NCBI GenBank assembly: GCA_963773315.1
Contig: CAVZAF010000007.1
Coordinates: 137,239 to 201,238, forward strand
Source: DATKAS01 sp963773315
Lineage (GTDB): Bacteria; Actinomycetota; Acidimicrobiia; Acidimicrobiales; DATKAS01
Reading direction: 5' to 3'
DNA length: 64,000 bases
In this document: positions 45,342 to 55,069 of the stretch, one piece after another
Numbering within the stretch: the first letter of the stretch is position 1
Layout: each line of letters starts with the position of its first letter
Notes under the pieces: model-generated
What the model saw: only the letters and a program-made list of their open reading frames with translations
Told to the model about the DNA's origin: nothing
Databases searched by the model: none
Translations under genes and position numbers: made by a program

Positions 45342-47300
45342 CTACGAAGCGTCGCCTGCGTCGATGGTCGACCCGTCGGCACGCACCAACCGGTACCCCC
45401 CACCGCTCGCCGTCGCGGAGATCCCAACCACCGCGGCGGCAGCGGGGGTCACCGGCGCTCCCCCTCCGATCGAAGCCGCGGCCCCGAACCCCGTGACCGT
45501 GCCGTCCGCCGCGACGAGCCAGTAGCCGTCACCCTGCGGGCGCACCGCCATCCCGACGATTGGTGACGGCGATCCCTTGACCCCACCTAGGTCGACTGCG
45601 TCGCCGAACGGGTACACGGAGCCGTCTACGCCGAGCACGTAGTAGCCACCGCCCGTCGGCGTCGGGGCCATCGAGATCACGGGGGCCGGCACCTTGCGGT
45701 TGCCGGTCGACCCGAAGAACGGTGCGGCACCGAAGCTGAAGATGCCGCCGTCGGCCGCGACGAACCAGTAGCCATCACCCTGCGGACGCACCGCGAGGCC
45801 GACGACCGGCTTGTTGAGCTTCATGTTCCCGGTCGAGCCGTAGAAGGGCGCGTTGAACGCGAACACGCCACCGTCCTTCGCGAGCAGCCAGTAGCCCTGC
45901 CCGTCGGCCGTCGCCGTGATCGCGACCACTGGCGCGTTGAGCTTCGTGCCGAACATCGAGCCGGGATCGGGCGCGCCTTGCAGCGCGAACACCGCACCTT
46001 CGCCTGTGGCGAGCCAATAGCCGTCGTCCGTGCCGTTCGCGACCGCGACTGCAGGTGACTTCGCGAAGTCCGCGACCTGGAAGAGGTCGGACTTCAGGCC
46101 GAACGCAGCGCGGAAGTCGTTCCCGCTCAGGGAGACCGTCGACGCGGTGCCCGTGAGTGCGATCTTCGTGACGCGCCCGCCGAAAGGCCCGAGGCCGTTG
46201 CGCGCGACCACGCTGATGCTGACGAGGCTCCCGAGCTGCGGGTAGGCCTTCAGGACGGCGTCGCCGCTGACCGACGCGACCCAGTTCGCGTTGGGGTTTT
46301 GCGCGATCGAGTCGCCGTCGTCGGGCACCGGGGGGAACACGCCACCCGCGGTGTAGCCACCGGTCGACGACGAGAACTCAGTGCGGGCAACTGCGCCTTT
46401 GCTGTCGAGGCGCACCTGGCCCGCGGTCTCGGTGACGGCACGATCGGTGCGTGGGTCCTCGAGTGACGACAGCACACCGCTCGGGTTGCGGACGGCTGTG
46501 CCGCTGTACACCTGGCAAGGCGATCCGTCGCACGTCTTCGCGTATGAGTAGCGAGCCTCACTCGACGCGTACGAGCGCGCCGCGACGGCCTGCGCCTTCA
46601 AGGCCTGGAAGCCCGCTCCCGCGCCTTGGTCACCCCAGGCCGCCGAGACCTCGCGAGGGACCACGCCTCGCACGTAGGTGTCGAGCGGCACGACGTTGAC
46701 CGCGCGTGATGCGCCGTTCGCGTCGCGGACTGCGAGGAGGCTTCCTCGGTAGTAGCGCATCGTGCCACCGGCCTCGCACACCGCGAGCAACGTCGTGACG
46801 TCGGTGGTCGTGATCGACGACGGATCGCCACGGAAGTCGACCGAGGGTGCGGTGGTGAGCGGCGTCCACGGGCCAGCGCATCCCGGTCCCGATTGGACGA
46901 GATAGGTGCCGTCGGGCTGCGGCTGGGCGCGGAGCGCGGTGAACGCGCCGGGCACGACGCTGCTGGTGAGCGCGTTGTGCTCTGACACGACGATCACGTC
47001 GACGTCGTCCTCACGCAGCAGCCGCACGCGCAGCTCGCCGTTCGGGTCGACCGTGCTCATCGTCGTGCCGCCGTAGTAGTGGTCGAGGATCTGGTTGCTG
47101 GTCCATCCCTGGAGCGCGTAGCCGAGCGCGCCCCACTGGCCCATTCCGCGGCCGTGGCCCCATCCCTTGCCTTGCACGAGGAAGGTGACGGGCGAGGGCG
47201 GCGCGGGCTGCGCGCTCACGTCTGCCATCGGAGTCAGCAGCGCGAGCACAGCGGCGAACGACGCCGCGACGAAGCAGGCGCGAATCAAGCGTGTGATCAC
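45342..47300 (-). CDS. SpoIID/LytB domain protein with C-terminal WxxxDGG-type repeats
   Basis: A 652-residue exported protein. Signal peptide about 1-30 (cleavage after ADVSA). A SpoIID domain (about 40-400) has QGKGWGHGRGMGQWGALGYA, PLDTYVRGVVPREVSAAWG, and SSSTGGYTAGG. From about 415 there are repeated blocks of GYW(L/F)xAxDGGxFxFxAPFxGSTG with KxNxPVVG connectors, of the propeller-like kind frequent in Acidimicrobiia surface proteins. SpoIID domains cut peptidoglycan glycan strands; the repeats may bind wall or matrix. A GTG start with TACCGT 4 bases upstream, closer than usual. Confidence 0.85.
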   Translation of the reverse strand: MITRLIRACFVAASFAAVLALLTPMADVSAQPAPPSPVTFLVQGKGWGHGRGMGQWGALGYALQGWTSNQILDHYYGGTTMSTVDPNGELRVRLLREDDVDVIVVSEHNALTSSVVPGAFTALRAQPQPDGTYLVQSGPGCAGPWTPLTTAPSVDFRGDPSSITTTDVTTLLAVCEAGGTMRYYRGSLLAVRDANGASRAVNVVPLDTYVRGVVPREVSAAWGDQGAGAGFQALKAQAVAARSYASSEARYSYAKTCDGSPCQVYSGTAVRNPSGVLSSLEDPRTDRAVTETAGQVRLDSKGAVARTEFSSSTGGYTAGGVFPPVPDDGDSIAQNPNANWVASVSGDAVLKAYPQLGSLVSISVVARNGLGPFGGRVTKIALTGTASTVSLSGNDFRAAFGLKSDLFQVADFAKSPAVAVANGTDDGYWLATGEGAVFALQGAPDPGSMFGTKLNAPVVAITATADGQGYWLLAKDGGVFAFNAPFYGSTGNMKLNKPVVGLAVRPQGDGYWFVAADGGIFSFGAAPFFGSTGNRKVPAPVISMAPTPTGGGYYVLGVDGSVYPFGDAVDLGGVKGSPSPIVGMAVRPQGDGYWLVAADGTVTGFGAAASIGGGAPVTPAAAAVVGISATASGGGYRLVRADGSTIDAGDAS

Positions 47301-47304
47301 ATCG

Positions 47305-47368
47305 ACGGTACTGGCGACAGGCGCGACGACGGTGCATCCCCTTTGAGCAGGAAGCGCGCTCGTAGCCT
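47305..47368. promoter_or_regulatory. Divergent promoter region (TACCGT on minus, TAGCCT on plus)
   Basis: The minus-strand TACCGT (47305-47310) serves the SpoIID gene. The plus-strand TAGCCT (47363-47368) serves the methyltransferase. The two start codons are 72 bases apart. Confidence 0.45.
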
Positions 47369-47372
47369 TGTG

Positions 47373-48269
47373 ATGGTGCTGCGACGGCGCGCATACGGCG
47401 CGAGCTACTACGGGCGCGGTCGTGACCCTTCGTCACGTGGCGGCCTGTCGGGCTACGAGCAGTACACGCGCGCGACGTCGAACGCTGATGTCGCCGCATA
47501 TCTGCTGTGGCGCTTCTTCCCCGCGAGCCGAGTGCTCGACGCCGGGTGCGCGTGCGGGTTCGTGGTCGAGGCGCTCCGCGAGCTCGATGTCGATGCCGAG
47601 GGCGTCGACGCGAGTCGATGGGCGGTCGCGCATGCGCCGCATGGCGTCGTGCCCTACGTGCGCCGTGCCGACCTGACGAAGCGGCTGCCGTTCCCGAGCG
47701 AAGCTTTCGACGTCGTGACGCTGCTCGAGACCCTCGAGCACGTGCCGGCGGCGCTGGTGCCGCGGGCAATCGAGAACCTGCGGCGGGTCTGCCGAGGATG
47801 GGTCGTCGCGACGATCCCGTCGTTCGGTCCGAACTCGGGCGGGCCACCCGGATGGCTCGAGGGCAAGGTGCGCGAGCACCGGGTCGCTGAGCTCTACGCG
47901 CTCGGCCCCGACTTCGACGGCCCGATCGACGAAGCCGACCTCGAGCGCGACGCGAGGGGCGACTTGGTCGAAGGGCACGTGACCATCGCGTCGTACCGGT
48001 GGTGGACGCAGCAGTTCGAAGCCGCCGGGTTCGTGCGATGCGAGGCCGTCGAGCGGCGCCTGCACCCACACATCGCCCGGTTCGGTCTCACGACGGCGTG
48101 GTGCCTCTACGTGTTCCGACTTCCGGGCACGCGGCTTCCGCCGATCGACCTTCGTGACCCTGAGGTGTTCGCCGCGCGTGAGCGGGCGTGGGGGCTCGAC
48201 CAGCGACACGCGTCGACCGCGGACCTCGAGCTGCTTCGTCTCGGTCTCGGCGACGCAGCCCTGTCCTAG
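47373..48269 (+). CDS. Class I SAM-dependent methyltransferase
   Basis: A 298-residue methyltransferase. The SAM-binding motif VLDAGCACGFVVEALRELDV is near residues 51-70, the acidic second motif in VDAEGVDASRW, and FDVVTLLETLEHVPAALVPRAIENLRR is the typical post-III region of a Methyltransf_11-type fold. Substrate unknown; it opens the surface-glycan region. ATG at 47373; the GTG at 47376 would be 7 bases from TAGCCT, the usual leaderless spacing, and is a real alternative. Overlaps the opposing hemH end by 4 bases. Confidence 0.82.
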   Translation: MVLRRRAYGASYYGRGRDPSSRGGLSGYEQYTRATSNADVAAYLLWRFFPASRVLDAGCACGFVVEALRELDVDAEGVDASRWAVAHAPHGVVPYVRRADLTKRLPFPSEAFDVVTLLETLEHVPAALVPRAIENLRRVCRGWVVATIPSFGPNSGGPPGWLEGKVREHRVAELYALGPDFDGPIDEADLERDARGDLVEGHVTIASYRWWTQQFEAAGFVRCEAVERRLHPHIARFGLTTAWCLYVFRLPGTRLPPIDLRDPEVFAARERAWGLDQRHASTADLELLRLGLGDAALS

Positions 48270-49210
48270 CGCGGCAGCGAGGGGTCGAGACGCTCCTCGA
48301 TCAGCTCGCGGATCATCGAGACGAACTCGGGATCGGTTCCCGGTGTCGCGGCCCGGCTGAACGCGACGCCCACTTCCGCGGCCCGCGCGGCGGCGAGCAC
48401 GTCGATGTCGTAGACGACCTCCAGGTGGTCTGAGATGAAGCCGATCGGTACCACGACCACCGCGGGCACATGCTGCGCCGCGAGCGCCTCGATGTGCGCG
48501 CCGATGTCGGGCTCGAGCCACGGCTGAGTCGGCGCGCCGCTGCGGCTCTGGTACACGACGGCGTACGGGTGATCGGGCGCGCCGCGCTCGGCGACGAGGC
48601 GCGCGGTCTCCTGCAGCTGCGCGACGTAGTCACACGTGTCGGCCATCGAGATCGGGATGCTGTGCGCGGTGAAGGCGACATGCGCGCCTGGACGCGTGTC
48701 CGCCGGGAGCGCGTCGAGGGCGACCGCGAGGTTGCGCGCGAATGGCCCGACGTAGCCCGGGTGGTCGTAGAACTGCCGGAGCTTGTCGATGACCGGTGCG
48801 CCGGGACCGACGGCTTCGCGCGCGGCTTCGATGTTCTCGAGGTACTGGCCGCACGACGAGTACGAGCTGTATCCGGACGTGACGAACGCGAGCGCTCGCT
48901 CGACACCGTCGTCTCGCATCTGGCGGACGGTGTCGGCCAGATACGGATGCCAGTTGCGGTTGCCCCAGTAGACGGGGAGCGAGCGGCCGGCCCCCACGAG
49001 CTCGGCGTCAAGGGCAGCGACGAGGGCTCGATTCTGCGAGTTGATCGGGCTCACTCCCCCGAACCGCTCGTACTGCTTGGCCACGGTCTGCAGTCGCTCG
49101 GGCGGGACGTTGCGCCCGCGGGTCACGTTCTCGAGGAAGGGGAGGACGTCCTCTGGGCCCTCTGGCCCACCGAACGACACCACGATCACGGCGTCGTAGG
49201 ACTCGGTCAC
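48266..49210 (-). CDS. hemH: Ferrochelatase (coproporphyrin ferrochelatase type)
   Basis: A 314-residue HemH/CpfC that inserts Fe(II) into a porphyrin, in actinobacteria coproporphyrin III. SFGGPEGPEDVLPFLENVTRGRNVP is at the N-terminus, GGVSPINSQNRAL next, then the catalytic-histidine segment FTAHSIPISMADTCDYVAQL and the YQSRSGAPTQPWLEPDI segment, and IGFISDHLEVVYDIDVLAA with the conserved Glu. The family's terminal Cys-rich cluster is absent. GTG start at 49208-49210. Divergent from the flippase gene, 38 bases away. Confidence 0.95.
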   Translation of the reverse strand: MTESYDAVIVVSFGGPEGPEDVLPFLENVTRGRNVPPERLQTVAKQYERFGGVSPINSQNRALVAALDAELVGAGRSLPVYWGNRNWHPYLADTVRQMRDDGVERALAFVTSGYSSYSSCGQYLENIEAAREAVGPGAPVIDKLRQFYDHPGYVGPFARNLAVALDALPADTRPGAHVAFTAHSIPISMADTCDYVAQLQETARLVAERGAPDHPYAVVYQSRSGAPTQPWLEPDIGAHIEALAAQHVPAVVVVPIGFISDHLEVVYDIDVLAAARAAEVGVAFSRAATPGTDPEFVSMIRELIEERLDPSLPR

Positions 49211-49248
49211 GGCCTCAGTGTCGCAGACGGGTTCTCACGTCATGCCAC

Positions 49249-50652
49249 GTGATGCCGACGGAAACGAGCATGGCTCGTATGCTTCACGCCGGCCCAGAAA
49301 CCCAGGAGCGCACCATCTCAGCTCGCCGCCCGCCGAGCCGACTTGCCGCATTGCGAGCCAACCCGCTGCCCGAGGGAACCATCACCGTCGGCACGGGCCT
49401 CGTGATCGCCGGCATCGCGTCGTACCTCTTCCTCGCCATCTCTGCGCGCGCCCTCGGTCCGGATGCGTTCGCCCCGTTGTCGGTCATGTGGGTCATCACG
49501 TTCCTCGCGGGGCCAGGGTTCTTCCTCCCCGTCGAGCAAGAGGTGACCCGTGCGCTCGCCCACCGCCGCGCCGAGGGAATGGGCGGCGGTCCGGTCATCG
49601 TGCGCGCCGCCAAGCTCGGGGGCATCCTCGCCGCGGTCCTCGTCGTCCTGGCGCTGATCTTCAGCCCGGTGATCGTCAAGCACCTGTTCGACGGCAACTG
49701 GTGGCTGTTCGTCGGGTTCCTTCTCGGCCTCGTCGGTTACTACGCCGGTCACCTCGGGCGGGGCACGTTCTCGGGCCGGGGTCGCTTCGGCGCCTACGGC
49801 CTGTACATGGGCGGCGAGGGCGTCATCCGCATGGCCTTGTGCGTCGCGCTCGCTTCGGTCGGCGTGCATGCGGTCGGCCTCTACGGCCTCGCCGTCGGCA
49901 TCCCTCCCCTGATCGCGGTGTCGATCGCAGTTCGACGCGAGAAGGGCCTCTACGAGCCCGGCCCCGAGGCGCCATGGAGCGAGCTGACCTCGAACCTCGG
50001 TTGGCTGCTCGGCGGATCGGTGCTCGCCGCGTTCATGGTCAACGCGGGACCGATCGCGGTCACGTTGCTCGCGACGCCCGACCAGAAGTCGCTCGCCGGC
50101 AAGTTCACGACCAGCACAGTGATCGCCCGCGTGCCGCTGTTCCTCTTCCAAGCCGTGCAGGCATCGCTTCTGCCGAAGCTGGCCCTGCTGGTGGGCGCCG
50201 GGCGGTTCCACGACTTCCGCGCCGGGCTGCGCCGACTGCTCAGTGCTGTCGCGGGTCTCGGCGTCGTTGCGGTCGTGGGCGCATTCCTCGTCGGACCGCT
50301 CGTGGTGCGCATCCTGTTCGGTCCCGACTACGACCTCGGTCGCCGCAACCTCACGATGCTCGCGGCGTCGGCCGCGCTCTACATGGTCGCGATCACGATG
50401 TCGCAGGCGATCATCGCGTTGCACGGCCACGCACGTGTGGCGATCGGTTGGGCCATCGGCGTCGTCGTGTTCGTCGTCGTCACCGCACTCGGCAACGACT
50501 TGCTGCTGCGGGTCGAGATGGGCTTGGTGGTCGGATCGGCGGCGTCGGTGCTCGCGCTGTGGCTGCTGCTGCGGTCGCTGACAAAGCGGGGCGGCGTGCC
50601 CGACGAAGAGTCGCTCACCGAGGCGTTCCAGGATCTTCCGCTCGAGCCCTGA
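49249..50652 (+). CDS. Polysaccharide flippase-like membrane protein
   Basis: A 467-residue protein with about 12-14 helices of the oligosaccharide flippase (MATE/MVF-like) type: TVGTGLVIAGIASYLFLAISARALGP, WVITFLAGPGFFLPVEQEVTRAL, LFIFQAVQASLLPKLALLVG (seen as LFLFQAVQ). Probably moves lipid-linked glycan or a surface polymer unit across the membrane. The start is unclear: GTG 49249, ATG 49270 and ATG 49279 are possible, and TATGCT at 49278 could even be a -10 box, giving a later start. C-terminal 20 residues are hydrophilic. Confidence 0.85.
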   Translation: MMPTETSMARMLHAGPETQERTISARRPPSRLAALRANPLPEGTITVGTGLVIAGIASYLFLAISARALGPDAFAPLSVMWVITFLAGPGFFLPVEQEVTRALAHRRAEGMGGGPVIVRAAKLGGILAAVLVVLALIFSPVIVKHLFDGNWWLFVGFLLGLVGYYAGHLGRGTFSGRGRFGAYGLYMGGEGVIRMALCVALASVGVHAVGLYGLAVGIPPLIAVSIAVRREKGLYEPGPEAPWSELTSNLGWLLGGSVLAAFMVNAGPIAVTLLATPDQKSLAGKFTTSTVIARVPLFLFQAVQASLLPKLALLVGAGRFHDFRAGLRRLLSAVAGLGVVAVVGAFLVGPLVVRILFGPDYDLGRRNLTMLAASAALYMVAITMSQAIIALHGHARVAIGWAIGVVVFVVVTALGNDLLLRVEMGLVVGSAASVLALWLLLRSLTKRGGVPDEESLTEAFQDLPLEP

Positions 50653-51011
50653 GGGTCGGGGCGGTCGCCCATGCGCGACCGGCCAAGCCGGGGCGCCCGA
50701 GACCTCGCCCCTGCGATCAGAGAATTCTTTCCACTGCCACATCGGCAACGAATCGATATCGAATCGGTGCCAAGAGGGCAGTCGAAAAAGCTGCGGGGCT
50801 TCCCGAGGACCACATCGCCGAGGAACTGTTGGCGTTTCGGTGCCGAAATGGTTCACCTCACGCCACAGTGCCCGAGATCGCTCACGGCGCTCAGCGGGTC
50901 AGCCCGCCTCCGAGGCCGGCGTCGCCCGATGAACGCGGCTCACGCACACGCACCGCGCGCACACATCGCGGGCGGCCGGGGCGCCCTCTCGGCACGGGGC
51001 CGGCCGCCGGG
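50653..51011. other. 359-base intergenic region without a recognisable gene
   Basis: It lies between two converging genes, so no promoter is needed. Its middle is less GC-rich than the rest of the window and contains a TTTCGG-TG-CCGAAA palindrome (50835-50848) and a direct repeat CGAATCG (50749-50766 region). Reading frames through it show no conserved motif. It may be a decayed gene or simply spacer; nothing further is seen. Confidence 0.6.
50662..50681 (+). terminator. Hairpin after the flippase gene
   Basis: Seven-base stem (CGGTCGC / GCGACCG) with a 6-base loop, 10 bases after the stop codon and without a T tract. A weak terminator candidate. Confidence 0.4.
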
Positions 51012-52001
<990 letters not shown>

Positions 52002-52004
52002 CGA

Positions 52005-53210
52005 CTACCTCTGTGCGTGGGGGGACCCGAAAGAGACTACCGCCTGGTCCAGCAGCGACTCGTGACGGGCGAGCACGTCCGGCCACCGAAAGTGGGCCTG
52101 CACGTACGCACGGCCCGCCTCACCGAGGCGCTGTCGCAACGCGGGTTGCGACACCAGGAGGTCGAGCACCTCGCCGAGCTCCTCCTCGTTGCGATAGGGC
52201 AACGCACCACCGCTGCGCCGCGCGTGTCCGGCGAGCACAGGGCTGAGTGCTTGCACCGCCGCCGCCTTGCCTGCAGCCCACGCCTCCATCAGCACGATCG
52301 AGAAGCTCTCGTAGTGCGACGGCTGCACGAACGCGAGCGAGTGCTCGATGATCGCCTGCTTCGTCGGCTCGTCGACGATGCCGGTGAGGAACACGTCGGG
52401 ATGGGGCGCGACCTCGTTCGCACGGTCGCCGACGAGCACGAGCGCAATCGGCCCGGGATGCGCGTCCTTGTAGCGACCGAACCACTCGACGAGCTCGAGC
52501 GTGCCCTTGCCGGGATCGATGCGCCCGACGCAGACGAGATACGGCCGCTCGCCGACACCGTCGATGTGCGGCGGCGGCGCGTGCGGGATGTCGACCTCGA
52601 CTCCGATGCCCGTGACCGCTGAGGGTCGTTCGATGCGGAACCGGCGGCGCACGAGCGCGGCCTCCTCCTCGGTGAAGAAGCCGAGCGCGTCGGAGAGGCG
52701 GAAGAGCCGCTCGTATGCCGGGAGGCGGAGAGGCGGTTCGTCGTGCGCACACGGGTGGAACACGATCGGCACCCGACCGGCGAGGGTCGTGATCGCGGTG
52801 AACGCGGGCAGGTACAGGTAGGGCAGCACGACGGCGACGTCGGCCGACTTGGACCGGTCGCGCAGCACCTCCTCCAAGCCGTCGAGGCGAGGGCCCTGCT
52901 CGTCGAGCCAGGCGTGCTGCACGTGCGACGGCGCGACGAGACGGCCGGTGAGAGCGCGGATCGAGATCGCCGAGAACCGCCCGAGGTCGCGGGGAGCGAC
53001 GACTGGCAGCCGATGCACCGTGACGCCGTCCTCGGTGGCCGTGCCCGCGGGCAAGGCGTTGTCCCACTCGAGGTAGCTCACCGCGCGCGACGTGACGACC
53101 TCGACATCGTGCCCACTCGCTGCCATGCGCGTCGCGAACGAGCGGCACGCGCCCTCGGCGCCTCCCGCGGCCTGCGGGCCGTACCGGGGGACGACATAGA
53201 CGATGTGCAT
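52005..53210 (-). CDS. GT4 family glycosyltransferase (paralogue pair 1)
   Basis: A 401-residue GT-B enzyme. N-terminal VYVVPRYGPQAAGGAEGACRSFA; the middle has VFHPCAHDEPPLRLPAYERLF. The C-terminal nucleotide-sugar domain starts at VCVGRIDPGKGTLELVEWFG, with EHSLAFVQPSHYESFSIVLMEAWAAGK containing the ESFSxVLxE motif of GT4. It is clearly paralogous to the gene at 53.9-55.1 kb. Donor unknown; GDP-sugars made via Gmd are plausible. ATG at 53208-53210. Confidence 0.9.
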   Translation of the reverse strand: MHIVYVVPRYGPQAAGGAEGACRSFATRMAASGHDVEVVTSRAVSYLEWDNALPAGTATEDGVTVHRLPVVAPRDLGRFSAISIRALTGRLVAPSHVQHAWLDEQGPRLDGLEEVLRDRSKSADVAVVLPYLYLPAFTAITTLAGRVPIVFHPCAHDEPPLRLPAYERLFRLSDALGFFTEEEAALVRRRFRIERPSAVTGIGVEVDIPHAPPPHIDGVGERPYLVCVGRIDPGKGTLELVEWFGRYKDAHPGPIALVLVGDRANEVAPHPDVFLTGIVDEPTKQAIIEHSLAFVQPSHYESFSIVLMEAWAAGKAAAVQALSPVLAGHARRSGGALPYRNEEELGEVLDLLVSQPALRQRLGEAGRAYVQAHFRWPDVLARHESLLDQAVVSFGSPHAQR

Positions 53211-53212
53211 CG

Positions 53213-53494
53213 TCAGACCACGGGCCACGCCGGACCGAGGTCGCGGAGGGCAGCGCGCTCGGCCGGCGACGGGTCGGGGTGGAACCGCAAACCGAAGAGC
53301 TTCAGCTCGTCGCGGTACCGCACGAGCTTCGCGAGATGGCGAGCGTCAGGTGCGGGGCCGGCCATCACGAGCTCGGCCGAAGGGTCGTCGTAGGTGCACA
53401 CGAGGTCGAACGCTGCGATCACTCGCTCGGCACCACCGCGGGGCCCGAGCGACCCGATCCAGACGAGCGGCACGCGTTCTCGATGCTCGGTCAC
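53213..53494 (-). CDS. Truncated glycosyltransferase-like protein
   Basis: A 93-residue protein matching only the start of a GT-B C-terminal domain: RVPLVWIGSLGPRGGAERVIAAFDLV, then AELVMAGPAPDARHLAKLV. It ends before the ExFG(S)xVxxE donor motif. GTG start overlaps the preceding stop (GTGA). It may be a remnant, or half of a split enzyme acting with the 132-residue protein encoded just before it; no frameshift that would extend it is evident. Confidence 0.6.
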   Translation of the reverse strand: MTEHRERVPLVWIGSLGPRGGAERVIAAFDLVCTYDDPSAELVMAGPAPDARHLAKLVRYRDELKLFGLRFHPDPSPAERAALRDLGPAWPVV

Positions 53495-53889
53495 TCCGAT
53501 TCGCGCAGCCCGTTGAGCTGGCGCTGCAGCGAGGCGAGCTGGTCGGCGACGTCGTCGAGGCGGCTCTGCACCTCGGGCGGGGCAGGATCGTCGAGCGCGT
53601 CGACGATCGCGACCAGCGCGCGATGGACGGACCGTGCGAAGTCGTCGAGCTGCGCGCAGAGATCGGTGAGGTGGCGGGTGACGGTCTTGCCGACGACTGT
53701 GTGGACCGCGCCCCCGCCCGGCACCTTTGACGACGCAGGCACCTCGGGGATGTGGAAGTGGGCGCGCTCCGCGACAGCGTCGAGGGGGGCGGCGAGCGCG
53801 GCCGAGTAGCTGCCTCGCTGCTGGACGCGCTGCCACTGTTCGGCGAGATCGCGCTCCAGGTCGCCGTCAGCGGGCTCGACGTCAGACAT
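53491..53889 (-). CDS. Hypothetical helical protein of the polysaccharide locus
   Basis: A 132-residue hydrophilic, largely helical protein. The C-terminal third (PPEVQSRLDDVADQLASLQR) is coiled-coil-like. The middle (VPGGGAVHTVVGKTVTRHLTDLCAQ then DFARSVHRALVAIVDALDD) shares the spacing of the N-terminal helper region of the methyltransferase at 57.2-58.2 kb (residues about 70-125). Function unknown. ATG overlaps the upstream GT4 stop by 8 bases and its stop overlaps the next start. Confidence 0.65.
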   Translation of the reverse strand: MSDVEPADGDLERDLAEQWQRVQQRGSYSAALAAPLDAVAERAHFHIPEVPASSKVPGGGAVHTVVGKTVTRHLTDLCAQLDDFARSVHRALVAIVDALDDPAPPEVQSRLDDVADQLASLQRQLNGLRESE

Positions 53890-55069
53890 CGGCGGGCAGC
53901 GTAGATGCGAGTCGCTCGGCGAACCCGCGGTAGCGGTCGATGACTGCGGGCCATCGGTACTGCTCGGCGTAGCGGGCGCCCCCCGCGGCCAGCGACTGGC
54001 GCAGCCGATCGTCGACCAGCAGGCGGTCGAGCTCGGCCTCGAACACTGCGTAATTGTCGAACGCGAGCCCTCCGCCCGAGCGCATGACGTGCTCGACCGT
54101 CGCGCTGCACCTCGCGTTCACGAGCACGGGCACACCCGCCTCCCACGACTCGAAGAGCACGAGCGAGAACGACTCGAAGGCGGACGGCGAGACGAGCAGC
54201 TTCGCACCGCGCAGCAGAGCCCACTTCGTCGCGTCGTCGACCTCGCCGACCTCGACGATGTCGGGATGCACGGGCACCGGACGTTGCACTGGCCCGACGA
54301 CGGCAAGCGCGAGCGGCCCGGGGTTGCGCGCCTTGTAGCGAGCGAAGAGCGACGCGAGCAGATGCGTTCCCTTGCTGTGGTCGACGCGGCCGAGGCAGAG
54401 CAGGAACGGGCGCGACTCGAGCGCGCGCACGCCGTGCGGCGTGGTCGTCGGTGGTGCCGCGTCGATGCCCAGGCCCACGACCACTTGCGGCTTGGCCACC
54501 GTCGACGGGAAGCGCTCCTCGGCGATGGCTCGCTCCCCCTCCGTGTAGAAGGCAAGGCCGCGCGCCGCCTCGAAGACATCGTCGAAGAGGGGCAGGCGGA
54601 TCGCGGGCTCGTCGTGCGCGGCGGGATGCAGGACCGCGCGGTCGCTCACGAGGGGCAAGCCGACGACAGTCGGGTGGTACAGGTACGGCGTGAACGCGAG
54701 CAGGTCGTGATCGCTCGCACGGATCGCGTCGATGAGCTCGGGCGCGATCGGACCCTGCTTGTCGATCCAGTCGTCGCCGTCAGCCTCGCTGACCTTCTCG
54801 GGTCGCGCGAGCAAGTGCAACGTCAGACGACGGAAGTCCGCATCGCGCTCCTTGGCGTTTGCGAAGCGGTGCACCGTCACGCCGTTCTCGACCGTCGTGC
54901 CGGGCTCGTACTCGTTCGCCCACGTCCACGCGTCACGTGCGCACGTCGTGAGGGCCTCGACCGACCAGCCGTCGAGCGCAGCGAGGTGCTCCGCGAGCAT
55001 CCGCGCGCCCATCTCGGCGCCGCCGAAGACGTCGGAGCCATACCGCGGCGTCACGAAGGCGAGCTTCAC
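53882..55069 (-). CDS. GT4 family glycosyltransferase (paralogue pair 1)
   Basis: A 395-residue GT-B enzyme. AFVTPRYGSDVFGGAEMGARML is at the N-terminus, LHPAAHDEPAIRLPLFDDVFEA in the middle, and the donor domain has LCLGRVDHSKGTHLLASLFA and LLVSPSAFESFSLVLFESWEAG. It shares these blocks with the gene at 52.0-53.2 kb, so the two arose by duplication. GTG start at 55067-55069 overlaps the preceding stop as GTGA. Confidence 0.9.
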   Translation of the reverse strand: MKLAFVTPRYGSDVFGGAEMGARMLAEHLAALDGWSVEALTTCARDAWTWANEYEPGTTVENGVTVHRFANAKERDADFRRLTLHLLARPEKVSEADGDDWIDKQGPIAPELIDAIRASDHDLLAFTPYLYHPTVVGLPLVSDRAVLHPAAHDEPAIRLPLFDDVFEAARGLAFYTEGERAIAEERFPSTVAKPQVVVGLGIDAAPPTTTPHGVRALESRPFLLCLGRVDHSKGTHLLASLFARYKARNPGPLALAVVGPVQRPVPVHPDIVEVGEVDDATKWALLRGAKLLVSPSAFESFSLVLFESWEAGVPVLVNARCSATVEHVMRSGGGLAFDNYAVFEAELDRLLVDDRLRQSLAAGGARYAEQYRWPAVIDRYRGFAERLASTLPADV

